DNA from: FEN-1219 sp035548835
GTDB lineage: Bacteria; Pseudomonadota; Gammaproteobacteria; Steroidobacterales; Rariloculaceae
DNA length: 64,000 nucleotides
Assembly (NCBI GenBank): GCA_035548835.1
Contig: DASZSB010000094.1
Span: 5,757 to 69,756 of the forward strand
Direction of reading: 5' to 3'
The translations under genes were made by a program, and so were the position numbers. A model generated the notes under the pieces. The model was given only the letters and a program-made list of their open reading frames with translations. It was not told the DNA's origin and did not search any database. Shown in pieces: positions 9,237-24,172 of the stretch; the stretch's first letter is position 1; each line of letters starts with the position of its first letter.

Positions 9237-9583
9237 TCCAACGCTCCCTTGCGCCACTCGTAGACGAAACCCACCACGAGCACTGTCAGGAAGATGCCCA
9301 TCGCCACGAGACCGAAAGTGCCTATCGACCGCAGGGATACGGCCCACGGGAACAGGAACGCGATCTCGAGATCGAAAATGATGAACAGGATCGCCACGAG
9401 GTAGTAGCGAACGTCGAAGCGCATGCGGGTGTCTTCGAAGGCGTCGAAGCCGCACTCGTAGGGCGCCAGCTTCGCGGGGTCCTTGCGGCCGCGGCCGAAG
9501 GTGAACCCGAGGGTCAACAGAACTACGCTCGCAACGCCGGCAATGCCGAGGAAGATCAGGATCGGTGCGTAATTTACGAGCAT
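9227..9583 (-). CDS. nuoA: NADH-quinone oxidoreductase subunit A
   Basis: First gene of the complex I operon. 118 residues with three hydrophobic helices. The loop YECGFDAFEDTRMRFDVRYYLVAILFIIFDLE is the family fingerprint, including the conserved Cys of the loop that moves during turnover. ATG start with an AGGGA ribosome site. A TACAAT -10 element lies 30 bases upstream, so the nuo operon most likely has its own promoter after the tRNA-Leu gene. Confidence 0.98.
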   Translation of the reverse strand: MLVNYAPILIFLGIAGVASVVLLTLGFTFGRGRKDPAKLAPYECGFDAFEDTRMRFDVRYYLVAILFIIFDLEIAFLFPWAVSLRSIGTFGLVAMGIFLTVLVVGFVYEWRKGALEWD

Positions 9584-9612
9584 AGTCCCTAGCGCGCGCG
9601 CAACCGGCGCGG

Positions 9613-9618
9613 ATTGTA
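9613..9618 (-). promoter_or_regulatory. Likely -10 element of the nuo operon promoter
   Basis: TACAAT on the minus strand in the 82-base gap between tRNA-Leu and nuoA, placing transcription start near 9606 and a leader of roughly 20 to 25 bases. No good -35 match is seen at 16 to 18 bases, so an activator or a weak -35 is implied. Assigned by sequence match only. Confidence 0.45.
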
Positions 9619-9665
9619 GCAGCCGCGCCGCCGAGTATCACCGATTTTTCCTGCCGAAAGTTTGG

Positions 9666-9750
9666 TGGTGCCCACGGTCGGACTCGAACCGACACAGCTT
9701 TCGCCACTACCCCCTCAAGATAGCGTGTCTACCAATTCCACCACGTGGGC
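9666..9750 (-). tRNA. leuU: tRNA-Leu, anticodon GAG
   Basis: 85-base class II tRNA on the minus strand with the 3' CCA encoded. The acceptor stem GCCCACG pairs with CGTGGGC. The anticodon stem CTATC/GGTAG encloses the loop TTGAGGG with anticodon GAG at 9714-9716. A variable arm and a TTCGAGTCC T-arm follow. It lies four bases after secG on the same strand. In Escherichia coli leuU (also GAG) likewise follows secG, so this is an old arrangement and the tRNA is probably processed from the secG transcript. Confidence 0.97.
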
Positions 9751-9754
9751 GCGT

Positions 9755-10168
9755 CTACTTGTTCTCGTTTGCCGGTTCCGGGGCCGGGGCCGGCGTGCTC
9801 GGCAACGCGGGCAACTCGCTCGTCGGCGCAGGGGCCGGGGGCGGAGTTGCCGGCGCAGCCGGAGCTGCGGGCGCCGGCTGCGAGGTCTGCGGCGAGGCCG
9901 AGCCCTGCTCCAGCAGGCTCGTCGGTGCCGTACCACGCTGCGTCGCGAGGTACGCGAGCGTCAGGCTCGTCACGAAGAACAGTGTCGCGAGGACTGCTGT
10001 CGCCCGCGAGAAAAAGGTGGCCGAGCCGCGCGCGCCGAACACCGTGCCCGATGCGCCGGCGCCGAAGCCGGTGCCGGCGTCGGCCCCCTTGCCCCGCTGC
10101 AGCAGCACGAGGCCGACGATCAGTGCCGCGATCAGCACATGCACTATGAGCACGATGGTATGCAACAT
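9755..10168 (-). CDS. secG: Protein translocase subunit SecG
   Basis: Small SecYEG component of the inner-membrane protein channel. 137 residues. Two hydrophobic helices flank the conserved cytoplasmic loop (LLQRGKGADAGTGFGAGASGTVFGARGSATFF), which is the family signature. The last 50 residues are a low-complexity tail of Ala, Pro, Thr and Gln, longer than in Escherichia coli SecG (110 residues) but common in G+C-rich relatives. ATG start 16 bases after tpiA. It precedes tRNA-Leu. Confidence 0.97.
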   Translation of the reverse strand: MLHTIVLIVHVLIAALIVGLVLLQRGKGADAGTGFGAGASGTVFGARGSATFFSRATAVLATLFFVTSLTLAYLATQRGTAPTSLLEQGSASPQTSQPAPAAPAAPATPPPAPAPTSELPALPSTPAPAPEPANENK

Positions 10169-10184
10169 TTCCGCTAACTTCCTG

Positions 10185-10943
10185 CTAGGCGGCCGCGCGG
10201 AATATTTCGAGGAACTCCGCGGCCACCAGTGAGGCGCCTCCGACCAACCCGCCGTCGATGTCGTCCATGGCAAACAGGTTGCGGGCGTTTGCGCCTTTGA
10301 CGCTGCCACCGTAAAGGATGGTCAGGCCGGCCGCAATTGTAGCATCACGACCGGCGATCATCGCGCGGATCAGCGCATGGACTTCCTGCGCCTGCTCGGG
10401 CGTCGCCGTGCGCCCGGTGCCGATAGCCCACACGGGCTCGTAGGCAATCACGGCCTCGGCGAAAGCGGACACGCCCGCGGCATCGAGCACCGCCGTCATC
10501 TGCCGCTGCACCGTGGAAGCGGTCTGACCCGCCTCGCGCTGCTCGAGCGTTTCCCCGACGCAAAGGATCGGCACGAGACCGGCCTGTTGCGCGAGCATGA
10601 ACTTGTGGGCGACCGCGGCATCAGTCTCGCCGTAGAGGGCGCGCCGCTCCGAATGCCCGACGATCACGTGGCTGCAGCCGACATCCCGCAGCATCGCGCC
10701 CGAAACCTCGCCCGTGAAAGCGCCCGCGCCCGGCCGGTTCGACAGATCCTGGGCTCCGAGCGCGATGCCGCTGCCCTGGAGCCAATCCTTCACGACCGGC
10801 ACGTAGACGAACGGCGGGCACAGCAACATGGATGCGTTCGGGCTCGGCCCCGCTCCCGCGCGCAGCGCCGCCACGAGCTGACGGCTCTCGCCGAGCGAGC
10901 CGTTCATCTTCCAATTGCCAGCAATCAGTAACTTACGAGCCAC
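10185..10943 (-). CDS. tpiA: Triosephosphate isomerase
   Basis: Interconverts dihydroxyacetone phosphate and glyceraldehyde 3-phosphate in glycolysis and gluconeogenesis. 252 residues, a normal length. Catalytic residues are visible: Asn and Lys in GNWKMNG near residue 12, His in VIVGHSERR near 95, and Glu with the flexible lid in AYEPVWAIGTGRTA near 168. The phosphate-binding ILYGGSVKGAN follows near the C-terminus. The start is GTG with no strong ribosome site. It lies between glmM and secG, an order also seen in Pseudomonas. Confidence 0.98.
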   Translation of the reverse strand: MARKLLIAGNWKMNGSLGESRQLVAALRAGAGPSPNASMLLCPPFVYVPVVKDWLQGSGIALGAQDLSNRPGAGAFTGEVSGAMLRDVGCSHVIVGHSERRALYGETDAAVAHKFMLAQQAGLVPILCVGETLEQREAGQTASTVQRQMTAVLDAAGVSAFAEAVIAYEPVWAIGTGRTATPEQAQEVHALIRAMIAGRDATIAAGLTILYGGSVKGANARNLFAMDDIDGGLVGGASLVAAEFLEIFRAAA

Positions 10944-11043
10944 CGGAGTGTCGCCGTGACGGGTTTGGAGCCGAAGCGGGCCGGAAGCTTAAGGGCCGCG
11001 GCCCCCCAAACGCAACGCCGCGCCGCAGCGTGCGGCTCGCCGA

Positions 11044-12387
11044 TCAGCCCGCAACGCCGAACGAGTCGCGCACGGAATCGGCCAGGCGCTCCGCCAGCGC
11101 ACTGACCTGGTCCTCGTTCTCGCCTTCGACCATCACGCGGATCACGGGCTCCGTGCCGGAGGCGCGCAGCACGACGCGCCCGCGAGCGCCGAGCTCCGAC
11201 TCGACCTGGTCGACCGCCTCGCGGATCGCCGGGTCGTCGGTCGGATCGGCCATCTGTTTGACCTTGACGTTCAACAGGACCTGCGGGAACTGCACCATTC
11301 CGGCGGCCAGCTCGCTGAGGGGCCGACCTGTGCGCTCCATGACCGCCAGCACCTGCAGCGCCGTGATCAACCCGTCGCCGGTCGTGGTGCGGTCGAGACA
11401 GATGACGTGACCGGACGTCTCGCCGCCGATGATCCCACCGCATTCCTTCAGCATCGCGAGAACGTGACGATCGCCGACCTTCGACCGGCGGAACTCGACC
11501 CCGAGATCGTGCAGTGCGACCTCGAGCCCGAGATTGCTCATGACCGTCCCGACCACGGGGCCACGCAGTGCCCCCTCGCTGTAGCGGTCGCGCGCCAGAA
11601 TGTAGAGCAGCTGGTCGCCGTCGATCAGGTTGCCCCGCTCGTCCACCATCACGACACGGTCGCCGTCGCCATCGAGGGCCAGGCCGACGTGTGCACGCAC
11701 ACCCGTGACGGTGAGTTTCAGCAAGTCGGGTCGCGTCGAGCCACAGCCATCGTTGATGTTGCGGCCGTTCGGCGAACACCCCACCGGAACAACGTCCGCG
11801 CCGAGGTCCGACATCACGCGCGGAGCCACCTTGTAGGCCGCTCCGTGGGAGGCATCGACGACGATCTTGAAATCGTCGAACCCCATGCCTGCGGGGATCG
11901 TCCCCTTGCAGAACTCCATGTAGTCGCTGCGTGCGGAGGCCGCCGTCCGCGCCTGGCCCAGCGCGCGCGAATCGCGCGTGCTGGGCGTCTCGTCGAGACC
12001 CGCCTCGATGGCTTCTTCCAGCGCATCGGACAGCTTCTCGCCTTCCGCGTCGAAGAATTTGATGCCGTTGTCGTAGTAGGGATTGTGCGAGGCGCTGATC
12101 ACGATGCCGAAATCGGCACCGAGCTTCTTCGTCAGATAGGCGATGCCCGGCGTCGGCAGCGGCCCCGTGAGCATCACGTCCACGCCCGCGGCCACGAAAC
12201 CGGCCTCCAGCGCGGACTCGAACATGTAGCCCGAGACGCGCGTGTCCTTGCCGATCAGAACCGTGCCACCGCGTGGCGCCAGCACCCGCGCCGCCGCACT
12301 GGCCAGTCGCAAAGCGAAGTCCACGGTCATGGGCGGCGTGCCGACCTGACCGCGGATGCCGTCCGTGCCGAAGTAACGCCTAGCCAT
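11044..12387 (-). CDS. glmM: Phosphoglucosamine mutase
   Basis: Converts glucosamine 6-phosphate to glucosamine 1-phosphate for UDP-GlcNAc, the precursor of peptidoglycan and lipid A. 447 residues. The phosphoserine active-site loop ISASHNPYYDNGIKFF near residue 100, the metal loop DGDGDRVVMVD near 240 and the sugar loop GGETSGHVI near 325 are all intact. C-terminal RASGTEPVIRVMVEG is the phosphate-binding motif. folP, which often separates ftsH and glmM in gammaproteobacteria, is not here: ftsH ends 86 bases upstream and glmM has its own -10 element in the gap. Confidence 0.98.
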   Translation of the reverse strand: MARRYFGTDGIRGQVGTPPMTVDFALRLASAAARVLAPRGGTVLIGKDTRVSGYMFESALEAGFVAAGVDVMLTGPLPTPGIAYLTKKLGADFGIVISASHNPYYDNGIKFFDAEGEKLSDALEEAIEAGLDETPSTRDSRALGQARTAASARSDYMEFCKGTIPAGMGFDDFKIVVDASHGAAYKVAPRVMSDLGADVVPVGCSPNGRNINDGCGSTRPDLLKLTVTGVRAHVGLALDGDGDRVVMVDERGNLIDGDQLLYILARDRYSEGALRGPVVGTVMSNLGLEVALHDLGVEFRRSKVGDRHVLAMLKECGGIIGGETSGHVICLDRTTTGDGLITALQVLAVMERTGRPLSELAAGMVQFPQVLLNVKVKQMADPTDDPAIREAVDQVESELGARGRVVLRASGTEPVIRVMVEGENEDQVSALAERLADSVRDSFGVAG

Positions 12388-12425
12388 GATCGCCTCCCAC
12401 CGAGCCTGCGTTTGGATCGCCCGCT

Positions 12426-12431
12426 ATTGTA
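12426..12431 (-). promoter_or_regulatory. Likely -10 element of the glmM promoter
   Basis: TACAAT on the minus strand, 38 bases before the glmM ATG. Directly upstream, at 12459-12472, is a 14-base perfect palindrome (GGCCGCCGGCGGCC) overlapping the end of ftsH, which could act as a weak terminator or processing site. Together they suggest a transcriptional break between ftsH and glmM. There is no convincing -35. Confidence 0.4.
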
Positions 12432-12473
12432 GTGGGGAGCGCAGTCGCGAAGTGTGTCGGCCGCCGGCGGCCC

Positions 12474-14393
<1,920 letters not shown>

Positions 14394-14444
14394 TGCGTTA
14401 CCTCGCGAAACCGCCCCCGCGACTCCCTGTGACCGAAGACCCTA

Positions 14445-15068
14445 CTACATCCCATAGGATCTGGCCAGCAAATAAATCTCGCGGCTTTCCGGCCGCGAGG
14501 CCTTGGGCTTGATCGTCTTCACAACGGCGAAATGCCGGCGCAGCTCGCGTGTGAGGTTGTCGATGCCTTCGCCCTGAAACGCCTTCATCAGCAAGTCGCC
14601 ACCGGGCCTCAGCACCTCGGTGGCGAACACCAGCGCCTCATCGAGCAGCGCGAGACTGCGAGGCTGATCGATGGCGCGATTGCCACTGATGTTGGGCGCC
14701 ATGTCCGACATTACAAGATCGACCGGAGCCCCCCCGAGCAGCTGCTTCAGCGCTGCCACCGTCTCGGGCAAGGTGAAGTCCGCCTGCACGAAGTCGACGC
14801 CGGGAATGACGTCCATCGGCAGCAGATCGACGGCGACCACACGGCCGCCGGGCTGCACCAGACGCGCAGCCAGCTGACTCCAGCTGCCGGGCGCGGAACC
14901 CAGATCGACGCAGACGACGCCGGGCTTCAGCAGGCGCTCCTTTGCCTGGATCTGCTCGAGCTTGAAAACCGCGCGCGAGCGCCAACCGGCCTTGTTGGCC
15001 TGTTCGACGTAGATGTCGCGCTCCTGGCGGGCCCGCCAGCGCTGACTCGATCCGGTTCTGCGCGGCAT
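14445..15068 (-). CDS. rlmE: 23S rRNA (uridine-2'-O)-methyltransferase RlmE
   Basis: Methylates U2552 in the A-loop of 23S rRNA using S-adenosylmethionine; also known as RrmJ or FtsJ. 207 residues. The SAM-binding motif VVCVDLGSAPGSWSQ lies near residue 55, the catalytic Asp in LVMSDMAPNISGN near 125, and the family C-terminus (KASRPESREIYLLA) is complete. ATG start 12 bases after the greA stop and 51 bases before ftsH. The neighbouring yhbY gene found beside rlmE in enteric bacteria is not present. Confidence 0.97.
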   Translation of the reverse strand: MPRRTGSSQRWRARQERDIYVEQANKAGWRSRAVFKLEQIQAKERLLKPGVVCVDLGSAPGSWSQLAARLVQPGGRVVAVDLLPMDVIPGVDFVQADFTLPETVAALKQLLGGAPVDLVMSDMAPNISGNRAIDQPRSLALLDEALVFATEVLRPGGDLLMKAFQGEGIDNLTRELRRHFAVVKTIKPKASRPESREIYLLARSYGM

Positions 15069-15080
15069 GACGCGGCGGCG

Positions 15081-15553
15081 TCAGACGTATTCGACGGCGC
15101 TGATCTCGTAGGAACGCTTGCCGCTCGGGGTAGCGACCTCGACCTCGTCGCCCTGCTTCTTGCCGATCAGGGCGCGAGCGATCGGTGAACCGATCGACAG
15201 CAGCCCGTTCTTGATGTCGGCTTCGTCCTCGCCGACGATCTGATAGCGCGCCTCGCTGCCATCCTTGACGTCGACCAGATGCACGGTCGCCCCGAACACG
15301 ACCTTGCCGCCGGCGTTGACGGCGGTGACGTCGATGATCTGCGCGTTGGCGAGCTTGGCCTCGATGTCGCGGATGCGCGCCTCCATGAGCCCCTGCTGCT
15401 CCTTCGCGGCATGGTATTCGGCGTTCTCTTTCAGGTCGCCGTGCGCTCTGGCGGTCGCGATCGCCGCCGTGATCTTCGGCCGCTCCTCGAACTTGAGCCG
15501 CCGGAGCTCTTCCTTCAATTGTGCGGCGCCGCGCGCCGTCAGTGGCACTTTGC

Positions 15554-15557
<4 letters not shown>
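15081..15557 (-). CDS. greA: Transcription elongation factor GreA
   Basis: Rescues backtracked RNA polymerase by stimulating cleavage of the nascent RNA. 158 residues, exactly the Escherichia coli length. The acidic hairpin tip (ARAHGDLKENAEYHAAKEQQG) and the C-terminal domain (IGSPIARALIGKKQGDEVEV) are clear. The start is TTG embedded in the carB stop (the last bases of carB read ATTTGA), seven bases after a GGAGG site, so translation is coupled to carB. No ATG or GTG would give the right N-terminus. Confidence 0.97.
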
Positions 15558-18778
<3,221 letters not shown>

Positions 18779-18829
18779 TACTCGACCTGACTTCCAGCGT
18801 TAATCGTCACTTTGTTGAATCGGAAACAT

Positions 18830-19978
18830 CTACGCGCTCTGGGCCCGCAGGCGATACGTCTTCATCGAAGCCGTGAACCGCCGGAACAGGGGCAGCAGAT
18901 CGTGCGGTCCGGGGCTCGCTTCGGGATGACCCTGGAACGAGAACGCCGGCCGGTCGATGCGCTCGATGCCCTGCAGGCTGCCGTCGAACAGCGAGCGATG
19001 CGTGGCGCGCACATTGGCCGGAAGCGTCGATTCCTGGACCGCGAAACCGTGGTTCTGGCTCGTGATCATGACTCGCCCGGAGTCGATTTCCACGACCGGG
19101 TGATTCGCGCCGTGGTGCCCGAACTTCATCTTCTCGGTCTTCGCCCCGCTCGCTAGACCGAGCAACTGGTGGCCGAGACAGATGCCGAACACCGGCAGCC
19201 CCTTGTCCACGAGCGCCCGGATGGCTTCGATCGCGTAGTCGCAGGGCTCCGGATCACCGGGTCCGTTCGACAGGAAGATGCCGTCCGGATGCAGTGCCAG
19301 CGCCTCCTCCGCGGACGTGGTGGCCGGCACTACGGTCACGCGGCAGTCCTCCTCGGCCAGCAGCCGCAGGATATTGCGCTTGATGCCGTAGTCGAACGCC
19401 ACGACGTGAAACGCCGCGACGCGCTTCGTATAGACGCTCTGGCGATCCGGCCAGATGCTGCCCTGGTTCCACTGGTAGCTCTGCTTCGCGCTGACCAGCT
19501 TCGCCAAGTCCATGCCCTTCAGGCCCGGGAACTTGCGGGCCGCGCGTACCGCTTCATCCGGATTCGCCTTGGCGCCGGTCACGATGCAGCCTGCCTGCGC
19601 CCCTTTGTCGCGAATCAGCCGCGTGAGCTGGCGGGTGTCGATCTCGGCGATCGCAACCGTCTTGCCTCGACGCAAGAACTCCTGGAGGCTGGATTCAGCG
19701 CGATAGTTGCTAACGACCGGCGACAGATCGCGGATGATCAAACCCGCCGCAAAGGTCTTCGTCGATTCGAAGTCGTCCGAGTTCGTACCGACGTTGCCGA
19801 TGTGCGGGTACGTCAGGGTCACGATCTGGCGGTAGTAGGACGGGTCCGTCAGGATCTCCTGATACCCCGTCATCGAGGTGTTGAACACCACCTCGCCAAG
19901 AGTCCGGCCCTCGGCGCCTACCGAGATGCCTTTGAACACGGTTCCGTCTTCGAGCGCTAGTATCGCCGGCTCTGCCAC
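18830..19978 (-). CDS. carA: Carbamoyl-phosphate synthase small subunit (glutaminase)
   Basis: Glutamine amidotransferase subunit that releases ammonia for CarB. 382 residues. An N-terminal CarA-specific domain (ALALEDGTVFKGISVG, NTSMTGYQEILTDPSYY) is followed by a class I glutaminase domain with the nucleophile Cys in FGICLGHQLLG. The His-Glu pair is in FQGHPEASPGPHD near the C-terminus. The start is GTG, with an AGGAG ribosome site. Its 92-base leader carries two alternative hairpins (see 19999-20047), so expression may be set by leader folding. Confidence 0.98.
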   Translation of the reverse strand: MAEPAILALEDGTVFKGISVGAEGRTLGEVVFNTSMTGYQEILTDPSYYRQIVTLTYPHIGNVGTNSDDFESTKTFAAGLIIRDLSPVVSNYRAESSLQEFLRRGKTVAIAEIDTRQLTRLIRDKGAQAGCIVTGAKANPDEAVRAARKFPGLKGMDLAKLVSAKQSYQWNQGSIWPDRQSVYTKRVAAFHVVAFDYGIKRNILRLLAEEDCRVTVVPATTSAEEALALHPDGIFLSNGPGDPEPCDYAIEAIRALVDKGLPVFGICLGHQLLGLASGAKTEKMKFGHHGANHPVVEIDSGRVMITSQNHGFAVQESTLPANVRATHRSLFDGSLQGIERIDRPAFSFQGHPEASPGPHDLLPLFRRFTASMKTYRLRAQSA

Positions 19979-19998
19979 GCTGAGCTCCTAGAAACATC

Positions 19999-20047
19999 GG
20001 CTTGCACGAACCCGCGGGATGGGCTGCAAGCCCGGCAGCCGATCCCG
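19999..20047 (-). promoter_or_regulatory. carA leader with two mutually exclusive hairpins
   Basis: Hairpin 1 (20015-20047): on the minus strand CGGGAT and GGCTGC pair with GCAGCC and ATCCCG around a seven-base loop, 12 pairs with one internal mismatch. Hairpin 2 (19999-20032): GGCTTGCA pairs perfectly with TGCAAGCC around an 18-base loop. Hairpin 2 uses the loop and 3' arm of hairpin 1, so the two cannot coexist. The AGGAG ribosome site of carA lies nine bases after hairpin 2. No T-run follows either stem, so control at translation seems more likely than termination. The fold is seen in the sequence; the function is inferred. Confidence 0.45.
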
Positions 20048-20076
20048 TGTTGGTCAACGGGGAAACTCAGGCGGCT

Positions 20077-20082
20077 ATTCTA
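20077..20082 (-). promoter_or_regulatory. Likely -10 element of the carAB promoter
   Basis: TAGAAT on the minus strand, about 100 bases before the carA GTG and directly upstream of the paired leader hairpins. It would place transcription start near 20070. The -35 region is poor, as is common for regulated promoters. Confidence 0.45.
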
Positions 20083-20123
20083 GCTCGCCCTTCGGTCATT
20101 GATCTACAGAAATCCGGCGATAC

Positions 20124-20157
20124 GCGCGAACGCGCCGGCAGGGCGCGTCATTCGCGC
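20124..20157 (-). terminator. Hairpin spanning the dapB stop codon
   Basis: GCGCGAA with CGCGCC pairs with GGCGCG and TTCGCGC: 13 base pairs, a five-base loop and a three-base bulge that is the dapB stop codon itself. There is no T-run after it on the minus strand, so it may be a weak terminator or an mRNA 3'-end stabiliser separating the heat-shock/dapB operon from carAB. Confidence 0.4.
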
Positions 20158-20957
20158 GTGAGCCCAAGCACGTCCGCCATCGAATACAGCCCCGGCGCCC
20201 GCCCCGCTGCCCAGCGCGCGGCCCGCAGCGCGCCGCGGGCGAACATCTTCCGATCCGCGGCTTCGTGCGTGAACTCGACCTGTTCTTCGGCACCGATGAA
20301 GCGCACGGTGTGCTCGCCGACGACGTTGCCTCCGCGCACCACCGCGAAGCCGATGGTGCCGGGAACGCGCGGACCCGTGCGGCCATGCCGCGCATACACC
20401 GCGAGATCCGCGAGCTTGCGCCCCCGCGCGGCCGCAACGCACTCGCCGAGCGCCAGCGCCGTGCCCGAGGGCGCGTCCACCTTGTGCCGATGGTGCGCTT
20501 CGATGATCTCGACGTCGTAACCCTCGCCGAGCGCCTTCGCCGCGCGGCCGACCAGGTCCATGAAGACGTTCACGCCGACGCTCATGTTGCGCGCGTACAC
20601 GATCGGGATTTCATGTGCGGCCTTTTCCATGGCCTTCTGCTGGCGGTCTTCGAGCCCCGTCGTGCCGATGACCAGGGCGGTGCCACTCTCGATGCAGGCG
20701 CGCAGGTTCGATTCCGTGGCCGATGGCAAAGTGAAGTCGACGGCCACCTGGGCGGAATGCAGGCCCTGAGCACGTTCGTCGGTCAGGGGCACGCCCACGG
20801 GATCGACGCCCACCAATTCGGCCGCGTCCCGCCCGAGCATGCGGTCGCCGGACTCGGTGACTGCACCGACCAGCTTCAGATCGGTCGTTTCGAACACACA
20901 GCTCATGACCGCCCGGCCCATGCGACCGGCGGCACCGAGCACCGCAACCTTCAGCAA
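20148..20957 (-). CDS. dapB: 4-hydroxy-tetrahydrodipicolinate reductase
   Basis: Reduces the DapA product with NAD(P)H in the diaminopimelate/lysine pathway. 269 residues. The Rossmann motif VLGAAGRMGRAV is at the N-terminus, the catalytic EAHHRHKVDAPSGTAL block is near residue 160, and the C-terminal substrate-binding part is complete. The start is TTG three bases after the dnaJ stop, with GGGAG inside dnaJ as ribosome site. It is therefore the last gene of the hrcA-grpE-dnaK-dnaJ operon. dapA is elsewhere in the window (60.2 kb). Confidence 0.97.
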   Translation of the reverse strand: MLKVAVLGAAGRMGRAVMSCVFETTDLKLVGAVTESGDRMLGRDAAELVGVDPVGVPLTDERAQGLHSAQVAVDFTLPSATESNLRACIESGTALVIGTTGLEDRQQKAMEKAAHEIPIVYARNMSVGVNVFMDLVGRAAKALGEGYDVEIIEAHHRHKVDAPSGTALALGECVAAARGRKLADLAVYARHGRTGPRVPGTIGFAVVRGGNVVGEHTVRFIGAEEQVEFTHEAADRKMFARGALRAARWAAGRAPGLYSMADVLGLTRE

Positions 20958-20960
20958 GCG

Positions 20961-22100
20961 TCAGGCTCCCATCCGCTCGAAGAACTTCTTCACGCCGTCG
21001 AACCACGAGCGTGCCCGCGGATTATGCCGTGATCCATCGCGCTGAAGCGAATCGTCGAACGCCCGGAGCCGTTCCTTCTGCTCGCTGGACAGATTGACCG
21101 GAGTTTCCACCTGCACCCGGCAGAACAGGTCGCCGACGCCGCTGTCGCGCACCGATCGGACACCCTTGCCGCGCAAACGGAACAGACTGCCCGACTGAGT
21201 CTCGGCAGGGATCTTCAGCACGACGTCACCATCGAGTGTCGGCACGTCCACCGTGCCACCGAGGACTGCCGTTGCAAAACTCACGGGAACCTCGCAGCTC
21301 AGGTTCTGACCTTCGCGCGTGAAGATCGGGTGTGCCTTCACGGAGATGTCGACGTACAGGTCGCCGGGTGGCCCTCCGTTGCGTCCGGCTTCGCCCTCGC
21401 GTGCCAGCCGGATGCGATCGCCGTTGTCGACGCCGGCCGGGACCTTGACCGACAGCGTCTTGTTGCGTCGGACGCGGCCACGGCCCGAGCATTCACGGCA
21501 CGGCTTTTCGATCACACTCCCCGCGCCGCCGCAGTTCGGGCATGTCTGCTGAATCGAGAAGAAACCCTGCGCGACGCGCACCTGCCCGGCGCCACCGCAG
21601 GTGCCGCAGCTCACCGGTTGCGACCCCGGCTCCGCGCCCTTGCCGCCGCAGCGCGTGCACTCGACCTGCCCGGGAAGGTCGAGCGTGATGGTGTCGCCCG
21701 CGACGGCCTGCTCGAGCGTCAACTCCAGCTCGTAACGCAGGTCGGCGCCGCGGAATACCTGATTCCGCCCGCCGCGCCGGCCGGCGCCGAAGATGTCGCC
21801 GAAAACATCTCCGAAGATATCGCTGAAGGCGTCGGCCCCGCCGCCGAATCCCCCACCGCCCATGCCCGGACCGCCCTGGACCCCAGCATGGCCGAACCGA
21901 TCGTAGGCGGCGCGCTTGTCCTTGTCGGACAGGACCTCGTAGGCCTCCTTGGCCTCCTTGAAGTGCGCTTCGGCGTCGGGGTTGTCCGGATTGCGGTCCG
22001 GGTGGTATTTCATCGCGAGGCGACGGTAGGCCTTCTTCAAATCCGCCTCGGCCGCATCGCGGCCGACACCGAGCACTTCGTAGTAGTCCCGTTTCGCCAT
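20961..22100 (-). CDS. dnaJ: Chaperone protein DnaJ
   Basis: Hsp40 co-chaperone that delivers substrates to DnaK and stimulates its ATPase. 379 residues from the ATG at 22100 (AKRDYYEVLGVGRDA). It shows the J domain with HPD near residue 33, a Gly/Phe-rich linker, and four zinc-finger repeats (CTRCGGKG, CGTCGGAG, CPNCGGAG, CRECSGRG), followed by the C-terminal substrate domains. An upstream in-frame ATG four codons earlier is less likely, since GAGG is correctly spaced for 22100. An 80-base gap containing a hairpin separates it from dnaK. Confidence 0.98.
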   Translation of the reverse strand: MAKRDYYEVLGVGRDAAEADLKKAYRRLAMKYHPDRNPDNPDAEAHFKEAKEAYEVLSDKDKRAAYDRFGHAGVQGGPGMGGGGFGGGADAFSDIFGDVFGDIFGAGRRGGRNQVFRGADLRYELELTLEQAVAGDTITLDLPGQVECTRCGGKGAEPGSQPVSCGTCGGAGQVRVAQGFFSIQQTCPNCGGAGSVIEKPCRECSGRGRVRRNKTLSVKVPAGVDNGDRIRLAREGEAGRNGGPPGDLYVDISVKAHPIFTREGQNLSCEVPVSFATAVLGGTVDVPTLDGDVVLKIPAETQSGSLFRLRGKGVRSVRDSGVGDLFCRVQVETPVNLSSEQKERLRAFDDSLQRDGSRHNPRARSWFDGVKKFFERMGA

Positions 22101-22118
22101 CCCGTTCCTCAAACCGAA

Positions 22119-22148
22119 GAGGAGAGCACGCTTCGGCGTGCCCTCCTC
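22119..22148 (-). promoter_or_regulatory. Intergenic hairpin between dnaK and dnaJ
   Basis: GAGGAG-A-GCACGC on the plus strand pairs with GCGTGC-C-CTCCTC: 12 pairs, one mismatch and a four-base loop. On the transcribed minus strand it is followed by TTCGGTTTGAGG, not a clear T-run. It is best read as a partial terminator or an RNA-processing/stability element that lowers dnaJ relative to dnaK. It is structurally clear, but the role is inferred. Confidence 0.5.
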
Positions 22149-22180
22149 GCTACTCCCATCTCAGGCTCGACGGTCGCGCG

Positions 22181-24091
<1,911 letters not shown>

Positions 24092-24144
24092 GATGTTTCT
24101 GCTCCAGAATCGTTGAAATAGCGGTGAACCCGTTGATCACTGCG

Positions 24145-24172
24145 AGATGGGGCGAGGACGCGACAATTCAAG
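24145..24172 (-). promoter_or_regulatory. Sigma-32 (heat-shock) type promoter before dnaK
   Basis: Minus strand: -35 CTTGAAT (24166-24172), a 13-base spacer, -10 CCCCATCT (24145-24152). The sigma-32 consensus is CTTGAAA, 11-16 bases, CCCCATNT, so this differs at one base. The -35 overlaps the grpE stop codon. It predicts a heat-inducible dnaK-dnaJ transcript in addition to the operon message from hrcA. Confidence 0.75.
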
